Shown here: piece after piece, positions 28,932 through 42,675 of the stretch | Layout: every line of letters begins with the position of its first letter | Numbering within the stretch: position 1 is the stretch's first letter | From: Prostheceraeus crozeri | Lineage: Eukaryota > Platyhelminthes > Polycladida > Euryleptidae | Assembly (NCBI GenBank): GCA_907163375.1 | Contig: CAJQUW010007404.1 | Span: forward strand, 558,001-622,000 | Reading direction: 5' to 3' | DNA: 64,000 nt | Translations under genes and position numbers: made by a program | The notes under the pieces: generated by a model | What the model was told of the DNA's origin: nothing | What the model saw: the letters and a program-made list of their open reading frames with translations, nothing else | Databases searched by the model: none

Positions 28932-31900
28932 AATATTTGCCATGTGTTTTTGTATTCCATTTAGTTTGGGTAAATTTATTTCTGTGAGCACCAATGGAAA
29001 CCGCGTTGAATGGTGCTGTCAAAGCTGTTGGAGAATGTCCTACACTGAATTGATGACTAAATTAGAACTTCTCTACACAATAATTTCTTTCATCGATTTT
29101 CCAACCCATTGCATCAGTCGAAAAACTGAATAATATCTTCTTTTTGATAAAGTCATTGTATTCATTTTTGATCTAATTATCTCTAGCAGAGGGGTTTTGC
29201 AGTCCTTTAATGCGTGCCTGACACTTCTGAAACACAATTAGCTTCAAACATGCCATCTAACCTTTTGATGCACAAGACAGATGTGAATACCCAAAGAAGA
29301 GAGGCATATTCAAAATGATGGAGGATGTATGTTTGAATTAATCTTCAGTGAATATCCTTATTAACCCAGCGTTTTATTCTGGTCATTCCGCAAAGTTTCC
29401 AAGCTCCTTTGTGTGAAACTGATTTCGCATGTTCATCGAATTGAAACTTACTATCAAGTGTCAATAGAGACGAATAGCCTAATAACGAAAGTTTACATTG
29501 ATACAAAATCAGAGCTCTGTCAATTTGGAATATGAGTTCATCTCAACATGAGATTTTCTCAAGCCAAGACATTGACACTTAATAATATTTTCAGTACTAA
29601 CTGCTTTTCGCTAAACCATGTAGAATCCCTTGATTTATAGAAGCTGAAACCATACCTCAGCTCACCATCACCAGTTAAGAAAGTAGAATGAGATGTTCCT
29701 TTATTGATATTCAACTGAAGAAGACTGGCGTGTGAGCGCTAACTTTGCACACCCCAATCGACATGGATAATAGCCTCTTTATCCCATCGCTTAATTCCTT
29801 GCATTTCTAACATCCAAACCAACATTTCCCATGTCTTACAGGTTTTTACCGCTGCACAATCTCGCATACACCGCCAATCAGAAACGTGATAATAATGCAT
29901 ACACATAAAGGGAAATGACGTGAAGACATTCCTCTCAAAAATCATGGCTCTAGACTTGGTTGAAAATAGGTTTGGAAACACATTCTCATCTAGATTAAGT
30001 CCTTTTCACATCATAAGCGAAAACATAGAAAATTATATTTTAACCACAAAAATTCAGTATGCGTCCCATTGGATTTACAGGTGCTTTTCTTTGATCGCAT
30101 CTGACAGGAAGAGGAACCAGCTAGAACTTTACAGACGCGCAGATTCGCAGTAATCATAAGGCATAATTCAGTGAAAGTCTCATTTTTGGCCTCGTTTCCT
30201 GTAGAAACTCGCTCTGGCAGCCGTACTGGTTCTGCTGTTTAATTTAAATTTACTAGACTATCTCTAAGACCCAACGTGACAAATTTCAAACTTAATCATA
30301 TCATGAAGATGTAAATCAAGCTCATGATATAGTCATTGTATCGTCATTTGTGAGTGCGGTCTGCTTCCTGGCTTGCTTTATGTTCAAATCACTAAATGGC
30401 TGAATTATTACCAGAATGAGATACGTTAAATAAATAATCTGTTGGCCATGTTCAGATTAAGCAACGAAATCCAGACACATCCGTAAAATGTCTTTCTGTA
30501 AACTACAGTACTACTCTTGGTCAAAAAGAGGGCGACCTCACCATCGGTCCTCCTTTGGCGGTGATCTATATGCATATAAATCCTCTCTTATTTTGCTGTT
30601 TATTATTATAGTCGACTATGAAATAGATGCTGTTACACAAACACGGAATTATAGTGCCGACTATATTAGACTATTGACGTAATGGAAAACAGAAGTTGCA
30701 CTCATTTCTACTATTTGAGTCAATAATTTCCCATGTATAGAAGTATAACGTACATCGTATTATTAGCATTTTTAATGACAACAGAATCAGAATTTGTCAA
30801 AGTTTTGGCGTCAGTTGGAAATTAATGAAAATGTAAGATCGAACTGCAGGAGTTCAATTGAATAAATCATTATCCCATTTGACATTCAACTTCCGGTGAA
30901 AGTCAATTTGAAGGAGATATACTGTCAGAGAGTGTTTTGTTTATCAATTATTATTCTTGTCAATCGAATAGAAATTCTACGGTGTTCATCAGCAAATGAA
31001 GAAAGTCAAACAGATTAAATTTTCAAAATCGACTACCTTTGATGAAATATTGCATCAACAAAATCGAAAAGGTTAATATCTGCTTTGTGGGTCCTATAGT
31101 TGGCATGCTATTATTATCGATATGAATGTCATTGTAAATGGTGCAATAGCACACGCAAATGTAAACGAAATTCAAAAAACATTAAATTATGCTGCCATTT
31201 ATGTCTATACTTATGATTTATTCTTATGTATTTCCATATCTATGTGTACTTTACATAAGCATTCTGTTCTTTAACAGTGGTCACTGATAAATTTCTCCAT
31301 GTAGTTTGATTTTTATCTTGGATATGTTCTATATATCTAGGACATCATACCCGTTTAAAAAAATGACCATCGGACGTCACCGAGAGCTATCTGCAACATT
31401 CACTAAAGACATAAAAGACAACATTAATTAATCGTTGAATCTTGAAGTTTGATAACTTGTCATCACTGAACTATGACAGTTGGAATTATGAATTTTCCTT
31501 AATATTGAGCAACCTCTGTTAGTTTCAGGCTCCCCGGATTCTCTGGTTCTCATTCTTTTCGGACAACTTTCTTTGACTTTTATTAATTTTTTCTTCATTT
31601 ATTAATTTGATAATTTTTGACTAATAAATTGTATATATTGTATATAGATCATAATAAATAAGTTATCGATAATTTGTCGAAGTAAAAATAATAAATAAAA
31701 ATAAATAATCTGTCATCAAATGAGGGCAGATATTGTCACCCTCGATAAAATTTTGCTAGTGCAACAACTGACTTCGGCGTCCAGCGCCTTCTGACACTCA
31801 ATGTACAGTGCAACAATGACACCAATTACCACTGAACACCGAAACACTGGTTGCCGACGGTTCCTTTTAGCAACTGAACCTCTGTTTTTTGGACCAGTGC

Positions 31901-32490
31901 GGTAGCCTTGTCTCTTGTCTTGTTTTTGAACACGCTTTAAATATTGGCCACTTGGTCAGTTATGTTCATGATAATTGTCAAACGAAGTTCTAGAGAGATA
32001 TTCATGTCTTCAAGCCAAAATGGTAGTATTTTTCGATTCTTGAAATTCAACAAATTGCACTTTCCAGGTCGCTCCAGTGGCACAGGTTTGAAATGAAAAA
32101 TTGACAATGAAATATGAAAATGATTGCTACCACAGAATTACCGTAGTCATCAAAGTCGAAAAAGCAAAAATCAAAATTTACAATGTGCCGAATTATCAGG
32201 AATCCCAGTTACAAAGGAATTTAATTGATCCTTTGAGCAATGAATTTAATTTTGCATTGATTTCAGGATGCAACAGATTTCGTTTAAACAAACAATTTTT
32301 TTCTTGGAACTGTCAATTTTAGTTAAATACTCATAATTCACGACGAGTTGCAAATGAAAATCTGACAGCTATCTGAAGCTACTACACTTACTTCCAAGTG
32401 CATAGCGAACTGATTTTGCTACTAATATTGAACTTTTGAATACCACGAATAGAATAACTGAAAGAGCATAAACTGATGTGAGTAGATGAC
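28932..32490. other. AT-rich intergenic DNA
   Basis: Apart from the dispersed repeat at 30,133-30,235, nothing recognisable. Open frames of 60-80 codons have no domain signal. Confidence 0.6.
30133..30235 (-). repeat. Dispersed GCCGAAAATGAGACTTTCAC repeat, copy 2
   Basis: Reverse complement reads GCCAGAGCGAGTTTCTACAG, then GAGGCCAAAAATGAGACTTT, then CTGCGAATCTGCG, in the order seen at 41,697-41,786. Confidence 0.65.
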
Positions 32491-32494
32491 AAGT

Positions 32495-32646
32495 AATGAC
32501 GGGCGATAAACGTCGGGGGAGAGCAAAGGACAGACCCAAACTGACTTGGAGGGAGTGCATCTTAGAGGATTGGAAGACGACGTACCAGACACGAAAGGAT
32601 GTTGGAACTGGAAGAAGTGGAAGACGATGTACAGCCGAGCGTAGCT
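32495..32646 (+). pseudogene. LINE reverse-transcriptase C-terminal remnant
   Basis: The plus strand reads GDKRRGRAKDRPKLTWRECI then LEDWKTTYQTRKDVGTGRSG. This matches the RGRPxxxWxDxVxEDxxxxG end of RTE/CR1-type LINE polyproteins, just after the reverse transcriptase. Only about 50 codons survive; no upstream RT motifs or poly-A tail were found. The sequence between the W-x-E-C motif and the end is short. Some host genes carry similar repeats derived from LINEs, but an isolated fragment in AT-rich DNA is best read as a dead-on-arrival copy. Confidence 0.55.
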
Positions 32647-32649
32647 GAA

Positions 32650-34600
32650 TTATGAACGTAATGAGGTAGCACATTGTAAATCATAAAGCCCCATTTAAGT
32701 TGCAATATGACTACTAGATGATAGATTACTAAAAATACTGAACTTAAACGTTCACATCAGCACTAAAATGAATATTATAGTGCTGAATATTATAGTGAAA
32801 ATGAGCATAATATACGAATTGAGCACTAGCATAATAAAATATCAATAGAAGTAAATTATGCAGTCAGCCTTGATTTGAAAGCTATTGCAGAAATATAATG
32901 TCAATATATAATTGCTTGAAAAATTGAAATATTGATTTGCAAAACACAACTAAAAAGCAGAAAAGAGTGCTTGACATACATACTGGCGGTAAAAAGCGGC
33001 CAGTTGTACTTTTTCGAGGCAGCTGGCCGGTAGCCGGTTTCTACATTAATTATTTCTGAAGTCTAGTTAGTGCTTGAAGGCCTAAAAATTCGGCTAATTT
33101 TTTTACTACTCTTTGCTATTACAGTATAGATCAACAATTGCTATAAGTGCCCTGAGAATAACCTGAAGCTTTTCTTTAGACTAGGCAGCTGCTATTGAGC
33201 GCAAATCTCAATGTGAAGCGTGTGAGTGTTATTGAAAATCACAAATCAAGTAAAATAAGTCATCAGGCATCCTTCGAGCGCCTAGCCATAAATAGCTCCT
33301 ACTTAGGATGACGTTGAGCGAACATTTTATTAACTCGCAAAGGTATAGTATTGATTCCATGGAGACTCCGACCTCCGAAGACGAGGAAACGGAAGAACAA
33401 AGCAAATAATGAGAGGCAATAAAGATAGCATGTACACGAGTACACGACTGAGGCCCCAAATAGGTGAAAATTAACCTTTTACATTACAGCACTAGACAAG
33501 TTTCGTACCCATTGTAGTACATCTAGTAGGGGTGACACACCTTGCCTTCTACTGCATAATGGGGTAAATTCTTCGCAACTTCAACCACGTCCACATATGA
33601 ACCGATGGACTCTTTGGCATAGAGTAGGTATATTAGGTAGAGTGGTAACTCAGAATTTATTCAATCCCCAATATGCATACAGTTTCGATTTTATTAAATG
33701 AACATGAGTCGAGACCCAGTACCACCTGAGACATGCAAATTTCTACACTTTTGGAGAAATTAACACGAATCTGACTGATCATGATAGCAACATAGAATAA
33801 AGAATGGCATATCACAAATGTCATTTGTCAATATATCATGTCATGTCAATTTGGAGAGGCAATATAGTTTGTTAAATTAGCAATTAGATGGGTTACTATT
33901 ACTAAAAGCTCAGCTTTATTATAATAAGATTATTTTCTTAAGCGTTATCATATCACAAACTGCCACTGAAAGAGAAAAGCATCATAATCAAGGAAGTTTA
34001 TCATAATTAACTTTAAAAGATGTTAATGGGTCCACATTACTATTCAGATTCAAGAAATGAAGCCTTGTGAATCATAAAATCATGCCGCTGGAAATTGAAT
34101 TAAAAACATGACAGCTAAGAAGCACAATGGAATCTCAGCTTTTCCTTGAAGACTTTCAGGGACTTCATTATAATGTGGTTCATGAAATTTCCTAGATTAT
34201 CAGCTTAATTTCCGCTTAATTAAGATCATTGTCATCGAATATTCATTCCTTTTGATATCCAACTTGCCTCACACTACTTCTAAAAGGGGCTCCATCTTGG
34301 TAGTATATAAATTTGCCAAATTTTAGCTTTTTAAAAATTGCTCAAATAATTTTTTGGACTGCAGGAACCTAATCCCCGCAAAAAACTGAATCTTTTCATA
34401 CAAAATTTTTTACTGTATACAGATACTTGTCTGAGTTGACACTATACCTACATATACTTACTCTATGCTTTTTGGTGTACATTCTTTAGTTTTGCGTCAT
34501 TAGTAGAGTCGATTCCCCAGAATACTGGTGAGTTGAATTCGAAAATACTTCTTACTAACTACTTGTAAATTAGTGTGAAGTCATGACGTTGTAGGAAATT
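32650..34600. other. AT-rich intergenic DNA
   Basis: Nothing recognisable; a short GGC-rich patch at about 32,985-33,040 (GGCGGTAAAAAGCGGCCAG, GCTGGCCGGTAGCCGG) stands out in composition only. Confidence 0.55.
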
Positions 34601-34602
34601 TC

Positions 34603-35490
34603 TCAATCTCCGAAAAACGTGAAGTCGACTATTGGCTGTTTGATCGTATTATCAACATGTTCATTCCACTTCATATTTTGCTGAAAGTTTACACCAAGAA
34701 TTTTAATGGTTGTTGAAACATTGGTTACTGGTGATGGGACTTCCTTGTTTTTCCGTATGTGAATTATATTTGTTTTGTTATTATTCAAATGCAAACCATG
34801 ATTACTAGACCAATCAGTGGAGTTTTGAATTTCACAATTCATCCTTCATAATATCTGAGGTTTTGGTGTAAGTGGCAGTTATACCATAGACAAATGTGGT
34901 GTATGGAAATTTAATTTCATAGTTTCAGGACATCAGCATCATGCATAGATCACGAGCTTTAGCGAGTGATCTACGCAGAATACGATTGTTTTGAAACTAT
35001 GAAAATCTCCATGCATCACATTTGTCTATGGTATAACTACTATACTTGCAAGTGAACTTTCATGAATAGCGAAAGATACGGCGAAAATGATGACCCTTGT
35101 GAAACTCTTGATGTTATCTTACTTGTACTGCTTACGACCCGATGATGCAGCAAGCCTCTGCGATCTGTCATGCAAGAAACCAAAATACCATCTGGTGAAG
35201 ATTATTTAGAGATCCGCCAAAATAAAGGTTTTGTGCCATGAGGCATGTGACAGCGAATCAAATGCATTTTTTATGCCCAAGGAAATACCACCAGCACTCG
35301 TGGCATCGAGCTGATCAAGTTCTTTTTTAATGTAGTTGTGAATATTGATTGTATGTCGTTGCGCGTTGTATGTCGAGGAATGAGGGCGAAAGCCAAACTG
35401 AGATTTGTTATACGCTTTTAAGAGCTTTGGCTCTACCCAATCAAGAAATATGTTCTCGAATATTTTGGCGAAAACGGACAGTAGTCAATT
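34603..35490 (-). pseudogene. LINE reverse transcriptase relic (CR1/L2-like group)
   Basis: Read right to left: KLLKAYNKSQFGFRPHSST (the QFGFRxGxST motif), AFDSLSH (decayed F-A-D-x-x-x-AFD motif), VSQGSSFSPYLSLF (the VPQGSxLSPLLF motif), then WSSNHGLHLNNNKT (W...NGLxLNxxKT) and KILGVNFQQNMKWNEHVD (xxLGVxxxxxLxWxxHI). The order is that of a non-LTR retrotransposon reverse transcriptase. Several stops and frame changes and a small inserted MITE (34,877-35,038) show it is dead. The endonuclease and tail were not found. The CR1/L2-like grouping is a guess from the C-terminal motifs. Confidence 0.8.
34877..35038. mobile_element. MITE inside the LINE relic, 162 bp
   Basis: Inverted ends AGTTATACCATAGACAAATG and its complement extend about 45-50 bp; a second hairpin (TAGATCAC..GTGATCTA) sits at the centre. 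It interrupts the reverse transcriptase sequence. No clear target duplication. Confidence 0.75.
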
Positions 35491-37387
35491 AAAGGTAGTT
35501 TCATTTGATTTCAATTATTAAAATAGACTCCGGCTTCCTGAACAATGTACTTAAATGTACCGTTTTCACATTCTCCGCGTGGATTCTTTTTGTGGACATA
35601 ATAGAGCTGTTTTAAAGCATTTTATCTTGCATTTCACAAGTATCTCACACAAATCTCACGGATGGTAATTCACATGGATCAAATGAAACCCATTTCCACC
35701 CCCAACTGAGCTCTGACATGTGTTGATGGCATTTATATATATGGGTCATGCATGTTATGAAACTAGGGCGGTATAACAGGACATTCTCCTTTCTGACTGT
35801 TGCTGTTTTTTCATTATATAGGCGAAAACTTTGCATTCTTTCCGCTCCTTCAATAATTGCGATGACTCTAGTTTCACTTTTCATCTCAAATTCGAAATCG
35901 AATTTACTGTTTCTTAAAAAAGGTTATTAAAAGAGTGCAAAAAGCTTAAAACGCTTCCATAAATATTATACACGAAATATCCAATAATGGTGTACAGAGT
36001 GCCATTCATGTACGGCGAGGCGGACTGCAATTTATTAAAAATAACATATTATGATTTAAAAAGTGTTTATTAAAGATAAAAAGCTGATTTTCTCAAGAAG
36101 TCAATTTTGCATCAATGCACTATCAAAATAAAATTTGAATGAAATGTAACCCTTTCACAAGCAATCTAACAGTGATGCATTCATCTAGTAGCAAAGAATT
36201 TAATACTTGAAGTAAGATCAGTAATCGATAAAAGATACGCGATAGGACTGTAAATTGTCATTTTATCACGAGCAACTTCTGAGAGAATCGTTTTGCGAGT
36301 CATCTGCGAACGATTAAATTTGGCTACATGGTGTTGATTCCTTATCAATCATCGTGTTAGATCCAAGCTCTCTTCCTGTCTGACCTCGAGTTACTTGTCA
36401 AAAACTGACAAATAAAAAGACCATTTCCATCGTTTGCTTTCAAAACAGATGGAAGTGTACAAGATAGGGGATCACGGAAATTCGGTAGATATCCGAGTCA
36501 ATTTCACTGACATCCTATGCAATTGGATTACACAAAACTTCATCTTTGAAACATATCAGATTATTTGACGTTCATGACTGGATTACGATTAATAATACTA
36601 TTTAAGATGAAACTCGCAGAGAGAGAAGACAATAATTTCAAAGTGAAAGAATGAGGGAAACTTCCTTTTGAATTTGGCAAATACTTTTACTTGGTCAAAA
36701 CAGCGGGAAGAATTTCGTTTCATTAGTAACAGCTGTTTCATTCTGTTTTCTGAAGAATGTTGAAACAACACTAAAGAAAGTTCAAAAAGTGCATTTATGA
36801 CATTCTTGACAAAAAATACAGTAAAGATAGATACCTAACAATGCTCAAATATTTATTTCTCTTATTTTCCTCAATCACATGCGGCGATGGCAATGAAGTA
36901 TACAACGAAAGAGATTATACATGTACCCAGAACTAGATGATTTATCATCATCAACTACTGGCTACTTGAATTCATTTGTACAAATGCAATTTCCTCGCTA
37001 ACATATATCACATTATACCATTGGAAGACCTAACTGGACAAAAGACACTCAACTGATGCATTATTAGCTGTCAGCAAAGAATTAATGATTCTACGGACAG
37101 GCTGCAACTCGTACACGAACCGATCACAGTGAATCATACAGGAAACTAGTGGATCTTTAATTGTGCAGGCAAAACGAAGATCAGACTATTTAAAATTGCA
37201 TTGCACTTATTAGTTGTACATTAAGTTACATTAAGTTATAACTTATAAGTTATTTAATGCAAAAAATGCTCATTAGTTTGATGTTCTGATCACAGCAAAA
37301 GATCTCGGATTTTTGAAAACTAGTTTTAATTTTAAATGCATAGATCGTTTAAAATTTGTAGCTTATTAATACACTTGTTCATAATAT
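35491..37387. other. AT-rich intergenic DNA
   Basis: No recognised genes or repeats. Confidence 0.6.
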
Positions 37388-37680
37388 GATGAATTTTACA
37401 TAGGTAAAACTGCTCGGATGTTTAAGACCAGGCACCAAGAACACAATCGTGCTTTAGAAAATAAAAGCAGTAGTAGCGATCCATGTTAACATATCAAAGA
37501 TATGCACGACGGTTTAGGAGGAATCGAGAGCTCTCAGGTCGGCTTCATTAGCAAACTGTTCAACACACGAGACACAACAATAGCAGAAGCAAAACGCATC
37601 CTAAACTCACAATCAATAGAAAATACGAACTTCCAGACTACAAGCTGTCTTCACAATTTGATATAAGCATTCATACAATC
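37388..37680 (+). pseudogene. GIY-YIG domain remnant, Penelope-like
   Basis: The plus strand reads EFYIGKTARMFKTRHQEHNR then ALENK, like the YIGETxRxxxxRxxEHxxA block of Penelope-type GIY-YIG endonucleases. After a stop, HIKDMHD and FISKLFNTRDTTIAEAKRIL resemble the following H-containing and E-A-x-x-I helices. It is unlike the copy at 22.6 kb, so it is a different, older family. Only one domain survives and it holds at least one stop. A GIY-YIG from another mobile element is possible. Confidence 0.6.
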
Positions 37681-37689
37681 AGTACATCT

Positions 37690-39650
37690 CTTAATTCTTT
37701 ATAGAAAGCTTCACAAGGTGACATCTCAATGTCCACCTAGTTCTATTGACCATTGAGACGTGCGAGACGCCGAAGTACTGTCTTAATCTTGTATTGACTT
37801 AATATAATAGAAAGTCGACCATTAAACAAAGGGGAGTTACTTTTTTGCCTTTGACAATATGAATATGATTTCCCGTCGTTTGGTCAAGTACGTGGATATA
37901 CAATTGGACAATTCAACATATGCTGCATGGCACTAAGAGACAGATTATGTCTAATTAATATTTCTTTCATATTCGTATCAAATACACGATAATACTACAC
38001 TGTGCATGTACATGCGCAGATTGGTTTCATTTAGCAAAATTCAGAAATTTTTATTAACAGCCACTTTATTATATATACAAATATTTATGTCAGAAATATT
38101 TATTAAAACCGACAGCACTCGAAATACTACACACACTATCCCGACCGGTCCGTGCAATGTACACATAAAAATATATAATAAAATGCTAAAGCAACATTCA
38201 GAAAGACAAAAGTCTGATTGGGAGACATTTTTGTCATGGCATTGCGTCATCCTTAATTGTTCAGATAACTTTATTTCTGTGCGGCTGTAAGGAATAATAA
38301 CCATCAACATAAACAGACTAATTTTCTATTCTAATCGATTCTAAACAACTTTCAAATCACAGCATTCCGTAACAAGTTGCATGATATAAATGGGACAGGA
38401 AAATACAATTTCATATCATTCAAAGAAAATCTTAATAATACATGTACAGTATGTCTTTGCTGCTTCATAGCAAGCTACCATTGAATTAGCACAATGTCCT
38501 TTCACTCAAGATCAAATTAGACAAGCAAAGGAGCAGAAAAGAGTATCGTAAATTTGCAAAGAATTTGTCACAAATTCATTGTAAATGCATGAATTTGATT
38601 TGAAAAGCCCATGCAAACGTTGAACAAATCCTCTGTCATTGATATCTTTATAACTTTTCTATTCCCTGTAGTGTGTTCATTTTCAAACATTGTTTAATTG
38701 TAATAGCCATAATGCATCCGATGTTAGCGTAAAAGTGATTGGTAAATCGGTTTGCATTTAAAAGCGATTTGCAGTAAATGAAAGTCAGGTGATTGAATGA
38801 TTATTCACATCAGTTTTATCTGCGACTTGCAGAAGTACATGTATTTCTGCCGTAATTATAGAGTCCTATGTCGCATTTTACTACTTTTTTAGTAATCTGT
38901 GAAATCGGTTAATTGTCTCTCAAATATGTCAATGCATTGATTGTCAGTCAACATGGAAAATATATCACTGAAATATTCCTTGATCTGTACCTTACTTGCT
39001 GATTGCTGAAGCCAGAAAAATGTTGCGAAATATCGAAAGTGAAATGTTTTAATTATATCTCGGCAATTTGGCTCAGGTTGAGTTTGCGTGGGAGGAAATA
39101 TACATGAAGTAGTTTGGTTTCTTGTGGACAGTTACTAAAGGACTGAATCAATGATTGCCAAAATATGTAAAGCGAAATAAGGTCTGAGCGCATTGGCAGT
39201 CCAAAATGATGTTTGTGATCACGGTCTAAAGAAAGCACAGAAAGATAGAGAGAAAGTTCATCAATATATCCAGGCATCTCTGTGATTGGAATCAATTCTC
39301 TGACAAAAGAGTCCTATGTATCTGATGATGTATGCTGCAGAAATGCATCACATGCAAAGATCACTTAGGCTCTCTGACTAAAACGATTCAAACACTCTTT
39401 TTGTATTATGAGGGAACACGTCAGTGATTTGTTCCTGATGTGGACATAGCCCAGTTTCCTTGCTGCAATCTTATCTATGTTGAAGTCCTGTAAAAACACC
39501 ATTGTTTATTCTCACACAATAAATAACCATTGTTTATTCTCGGAAGCACATTAGGCGGTGAGCTTTCCTCCCATGTAGCCGATTTGTTGTTTCTTCCACT
39601 TTCATTTTTTTTGTGCTGAGTGTATCGTAAGAATGCAGAAAGTACCTAAT
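37690..39650. other. AT-rich intergenic DNA
   Basis: Frames on both strands at 38,006-38,310 overlap and have no domain signal. A CCATTGTTTATTCTC motif is repeated at about 39,500 and 39,530. Confidence 0.55.
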
Positions 39651-39654
39651 TTAG

Positions 39655-39745
39655 AAGTCCCAGGTTTGACCCAACCAAGGCTTGAACCAAGGTCTCCTGG
39701 ACGCAGAGAGAACACTCTAGCACAAGGCCACCGCGCCTCTACAGC
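39655..39745 (-). repeat. tRNA-derived SINE remnant
   Basis: Minus strand reads GGTGGCCTTGTGCTAGAGTG (A-box-like) then, after about 30 bases, CTTGGTTCAAGCCTTGG (B-box-like). The spacing fits a Pol III promoter; anticodon-arm pairing is poor, so a SINE head rather than a tRNA gene. Confidence 0.5.
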
Positions 39746-42171
39746 TCAATTATTCGATATCAGTAGGTCTTCATGTATGCATGCTTGTATCTAATTTCTT
39801 CATAGCTACATGTGAATTTTATTATTTCATAGCTACATTTGAATGTCTATGCACAACCTTCAATGCATGATTATTTTGAATTCTTTATGTGGTGGTTGGT
39901 TCTCCATTTTCATGTGGATCTTGCATGTTTACGTACACTAGCCACGAAAGTCGCCACAAATTTGCCACGAAACGAAAATTTTGTTCAATTTTCGTGGCAC
40001 AAAACTAGTCACCACTAGCTGTCACGAAACGCCCCACAATTTCGCCACTAACCACAACAAACTGCCTCAAATTTTAGCCAATCAAGTGGCGATCTCTGAT
40101 CTCTGTTACAACAATTTTTTTAGTCTGTGAGAGCGAGGATTCTAGCTCTCATAGTTTGCGATGTTCACTTTTTTGCCATTTTGCTTCGTGGTCAGGCCTT
40201 CACGCTGTAAGAAGGAATTGCTTGCTTGCGTTGGTCATCGCGTTTATATACTTTCATGCTTAATTCATACTTGCAGCTGCGTCACATCTTTAATATATCT
40301 CACCTGAAATCTCTAAAGAAATGAACATTTTCGATATGCATGCAGAAAGTGAATCACTAAAACACATTACGCAACCGCTCGTAACTATCACAAGCTGTCA
40401 TTGTGATACATTTTGACGTACGTGTTCCTTATAACACGAAGGATTTCCGCAAATCGTTAAAGAGAAAAATGAATTCGTCGCATATAATTAGTGCTGTAAA
40501 ATCCAACGTCTAACTCGTAAAGCTCTTATGATAAAGGTTTGGTTATTTCGTGAAGTTCTCCTTATATGAATAAATAGTTGAATACATAATCTCTAATTCG
40601 CTAGCTCAATTTCAAATGTGTTAGAAATAGCTTTTCAAATGTCACAGAACTATTATTAGCTGGATCATTTAGCTGATTTTGTATGAGCTAGACTACGTGC
40701 GCGGGCAGATAACACTTCATGCGGGCACATCATCGGTTCATGATGAATTCACCGTTAAATGACTAAATGTACACCTTAACTAACCTTTCCTCAAGCTACA
40801 TTTATTGTTGGCATCGTCGAATTGCGTTCTTTGCGTCAGGCATTAGATTAATCATATCGGGAAAATTCACTACCAAATACGTGTACTATCAACTCAATTG
40901 CTCTCAAATATCACTCTGTCATACAATGTATCGAGAATATAGTAGAAATCTAAGTTAAGATGAAATGAGAAATTTCTCCTGAAATGATTGATTTCATTAA
41001 TTGCGTGTGAAATATATATTTAAGCCTAATCTGCGAATTTCAAAAGCAGTAAGAGAAAATCATGTATAAACTTCAACACTGTGTATACTGAGGGTTCATA
41101 CATAAGACATCTATTTATGATAGCTATCTCGCAAAACACAACATGGAAGCACCTGTAGGTCACACGATAACGGACTGTGACGTTCACGACATCCACGGAT
41201 CAAATAAGAAGCTGTATGACTTGTTTGCTTCAATTGAATGCCTTGCAATGCTGCATAAAACATCACCTTTTTTGTAGAGGAAGCATATTTATTGAAGTTT
41301 CCTAAATCATTATTTATCTACCGACTACAGACACTTATTGCAGTTGAGATCAAAACTCCTTTCCGTTCCCAGTCATGCTAGGTCTCACAACATATGCTCT
41401 GTTAAGCATCTATGCGTGTTTGTACAGACTTATTGAGGTGTGAATGTTCCGTAATGCCGTAACAATATCGAACGCATAGACAGAGACATGGCGAATCGAT
41501 ACCACAAACAGAAGAAAGCATGTCACACAGAAATCACTGATTTTTTAATATGGATACAGATGACGGACGGAGACAAAAAAGTTCTACACTGTTAAGGAAA
41601 ATCTTCATCGCTCGCCTGACCAGAGAAATGAACTGCAATTCGAGACAGGCTCACTCTCAAGCATTCCTCAATTAGTCATACCGACGATTAGTCCTGCAGC
41701 CAGAGTGAGTTTCTGCAAAGGAGGGAAGCCGAAAATGAGACTTTCACTGAATGATGTGCACCCTATGGCTTTTACGAATCTGCGAGGTTGTTGAATTCTA
41801 TCCGGGTCCTCTTCATGTCACACACGATCTGTGTCGCTAATCCAATGCGACACAGATTGCAGTTTTTGTTAAAAATGAATGTTTCTATGTTTTCGCTTAT
41901 TAAGTCAAACTACTAAGTCTACAGCCATTATTTTTGACATGGAGTGTCTTCAGGTCAACCGACAGGGGATCTATATATTGATTTGGAAATCAACCATCCC
42001 CAACCATTACAATGCGCGAGACAATGTGCAGCGACTTGCACTTAGTGGTTATTGTTGACAAAGCACAATGGCATTCAACATAGTTAAGAAACGTAATGAA
42101 CGATTGATGAATTAGGCTACACAACTCTGCAAGAACTAAGTTATCTGTTTGAACCACAGCATTAGGTTGTT
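39746..42171. other. AT-rich intergenic DNA with a CCACGAAA cluster
   Basis: At 39,950-40,080 the word GCCAC(G/A)AAA recurs at least six times and forms a hairpin around GCCACGAAACG...TTTTCGTGGC. Otherwise only the dispersed repeat at 41,697-41,786 is seen. Confidence 0.5.
41697..41786 (+). repeat. Dispersed GCCGAAAATGAGACTTTCAC repeat, copy 3
   Basis: Shares CAGAGTGAGTTTCTGCA, GCCGAAAATGAGACTTTCAC and ACGAATCTGCG with the other copies. Confidence 0.65.
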
Positions 42172-42675
42172 TAACCTCATCACTTTGCTAGAAGTGCAAA
42201 CTGATTCAAAACGATGGCACATGCAGGAACTTACTAAGTGGCGAAAAAAAAATTTTAATGCCTTACAGAGATAGGAGATAGTCGCGCTTCGCTTGCGGAT
42301 TTCTGTGCATTCCTTCAAAATGCTCCGATCGCCACGATTCCTTCACATTAGAAGAATTCAGATCATTGCGCACAAGTTTTCTCGATAATGTTGGGCCCTC
42401 CGATCATTTTTAAAAAAGTTAGCAGGCGCACGAAAAAACGTTCACAAACTTCTCTGAAGATTTTGACATCGACTGTGTCTCTTTGCTGTGTGATCCGATT
42501 GAAAACAGTCACTGAAACCTCGCACAATTTGGCGTTTTCAATGTTGAACTGGTTGCTCATTGTTCGATTGCTATGATATTGTGTTAGCAGATTGTGCCAT
42601 TTCATAGGCATGCTCCAATGCTTCCTTTCTAGTCAAACAGAAGAAGAGACGGAAGAGACGACCTGTCTTATTCTG
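42172..42675. repeat. Rep1 dispersed repeat, copy C (uninterrupted)
   Basis: About 504 bp. Minus-strand open frame of 82 codons (42,363-42,611) contains VFNRITQQRDTVDVKIFREV, conserved in copy B. It has about 120 bp that copy B lacks, and the uninterrupted site of the Penelope insertion lies near 42,525. Confidence 0.75.

Noticed and set aside
39655-39745. A tRNA gene
   Set aside because: A- and B-box-like words are present, but the cloverleaf arms do not pair well, so a SINE is preferred.
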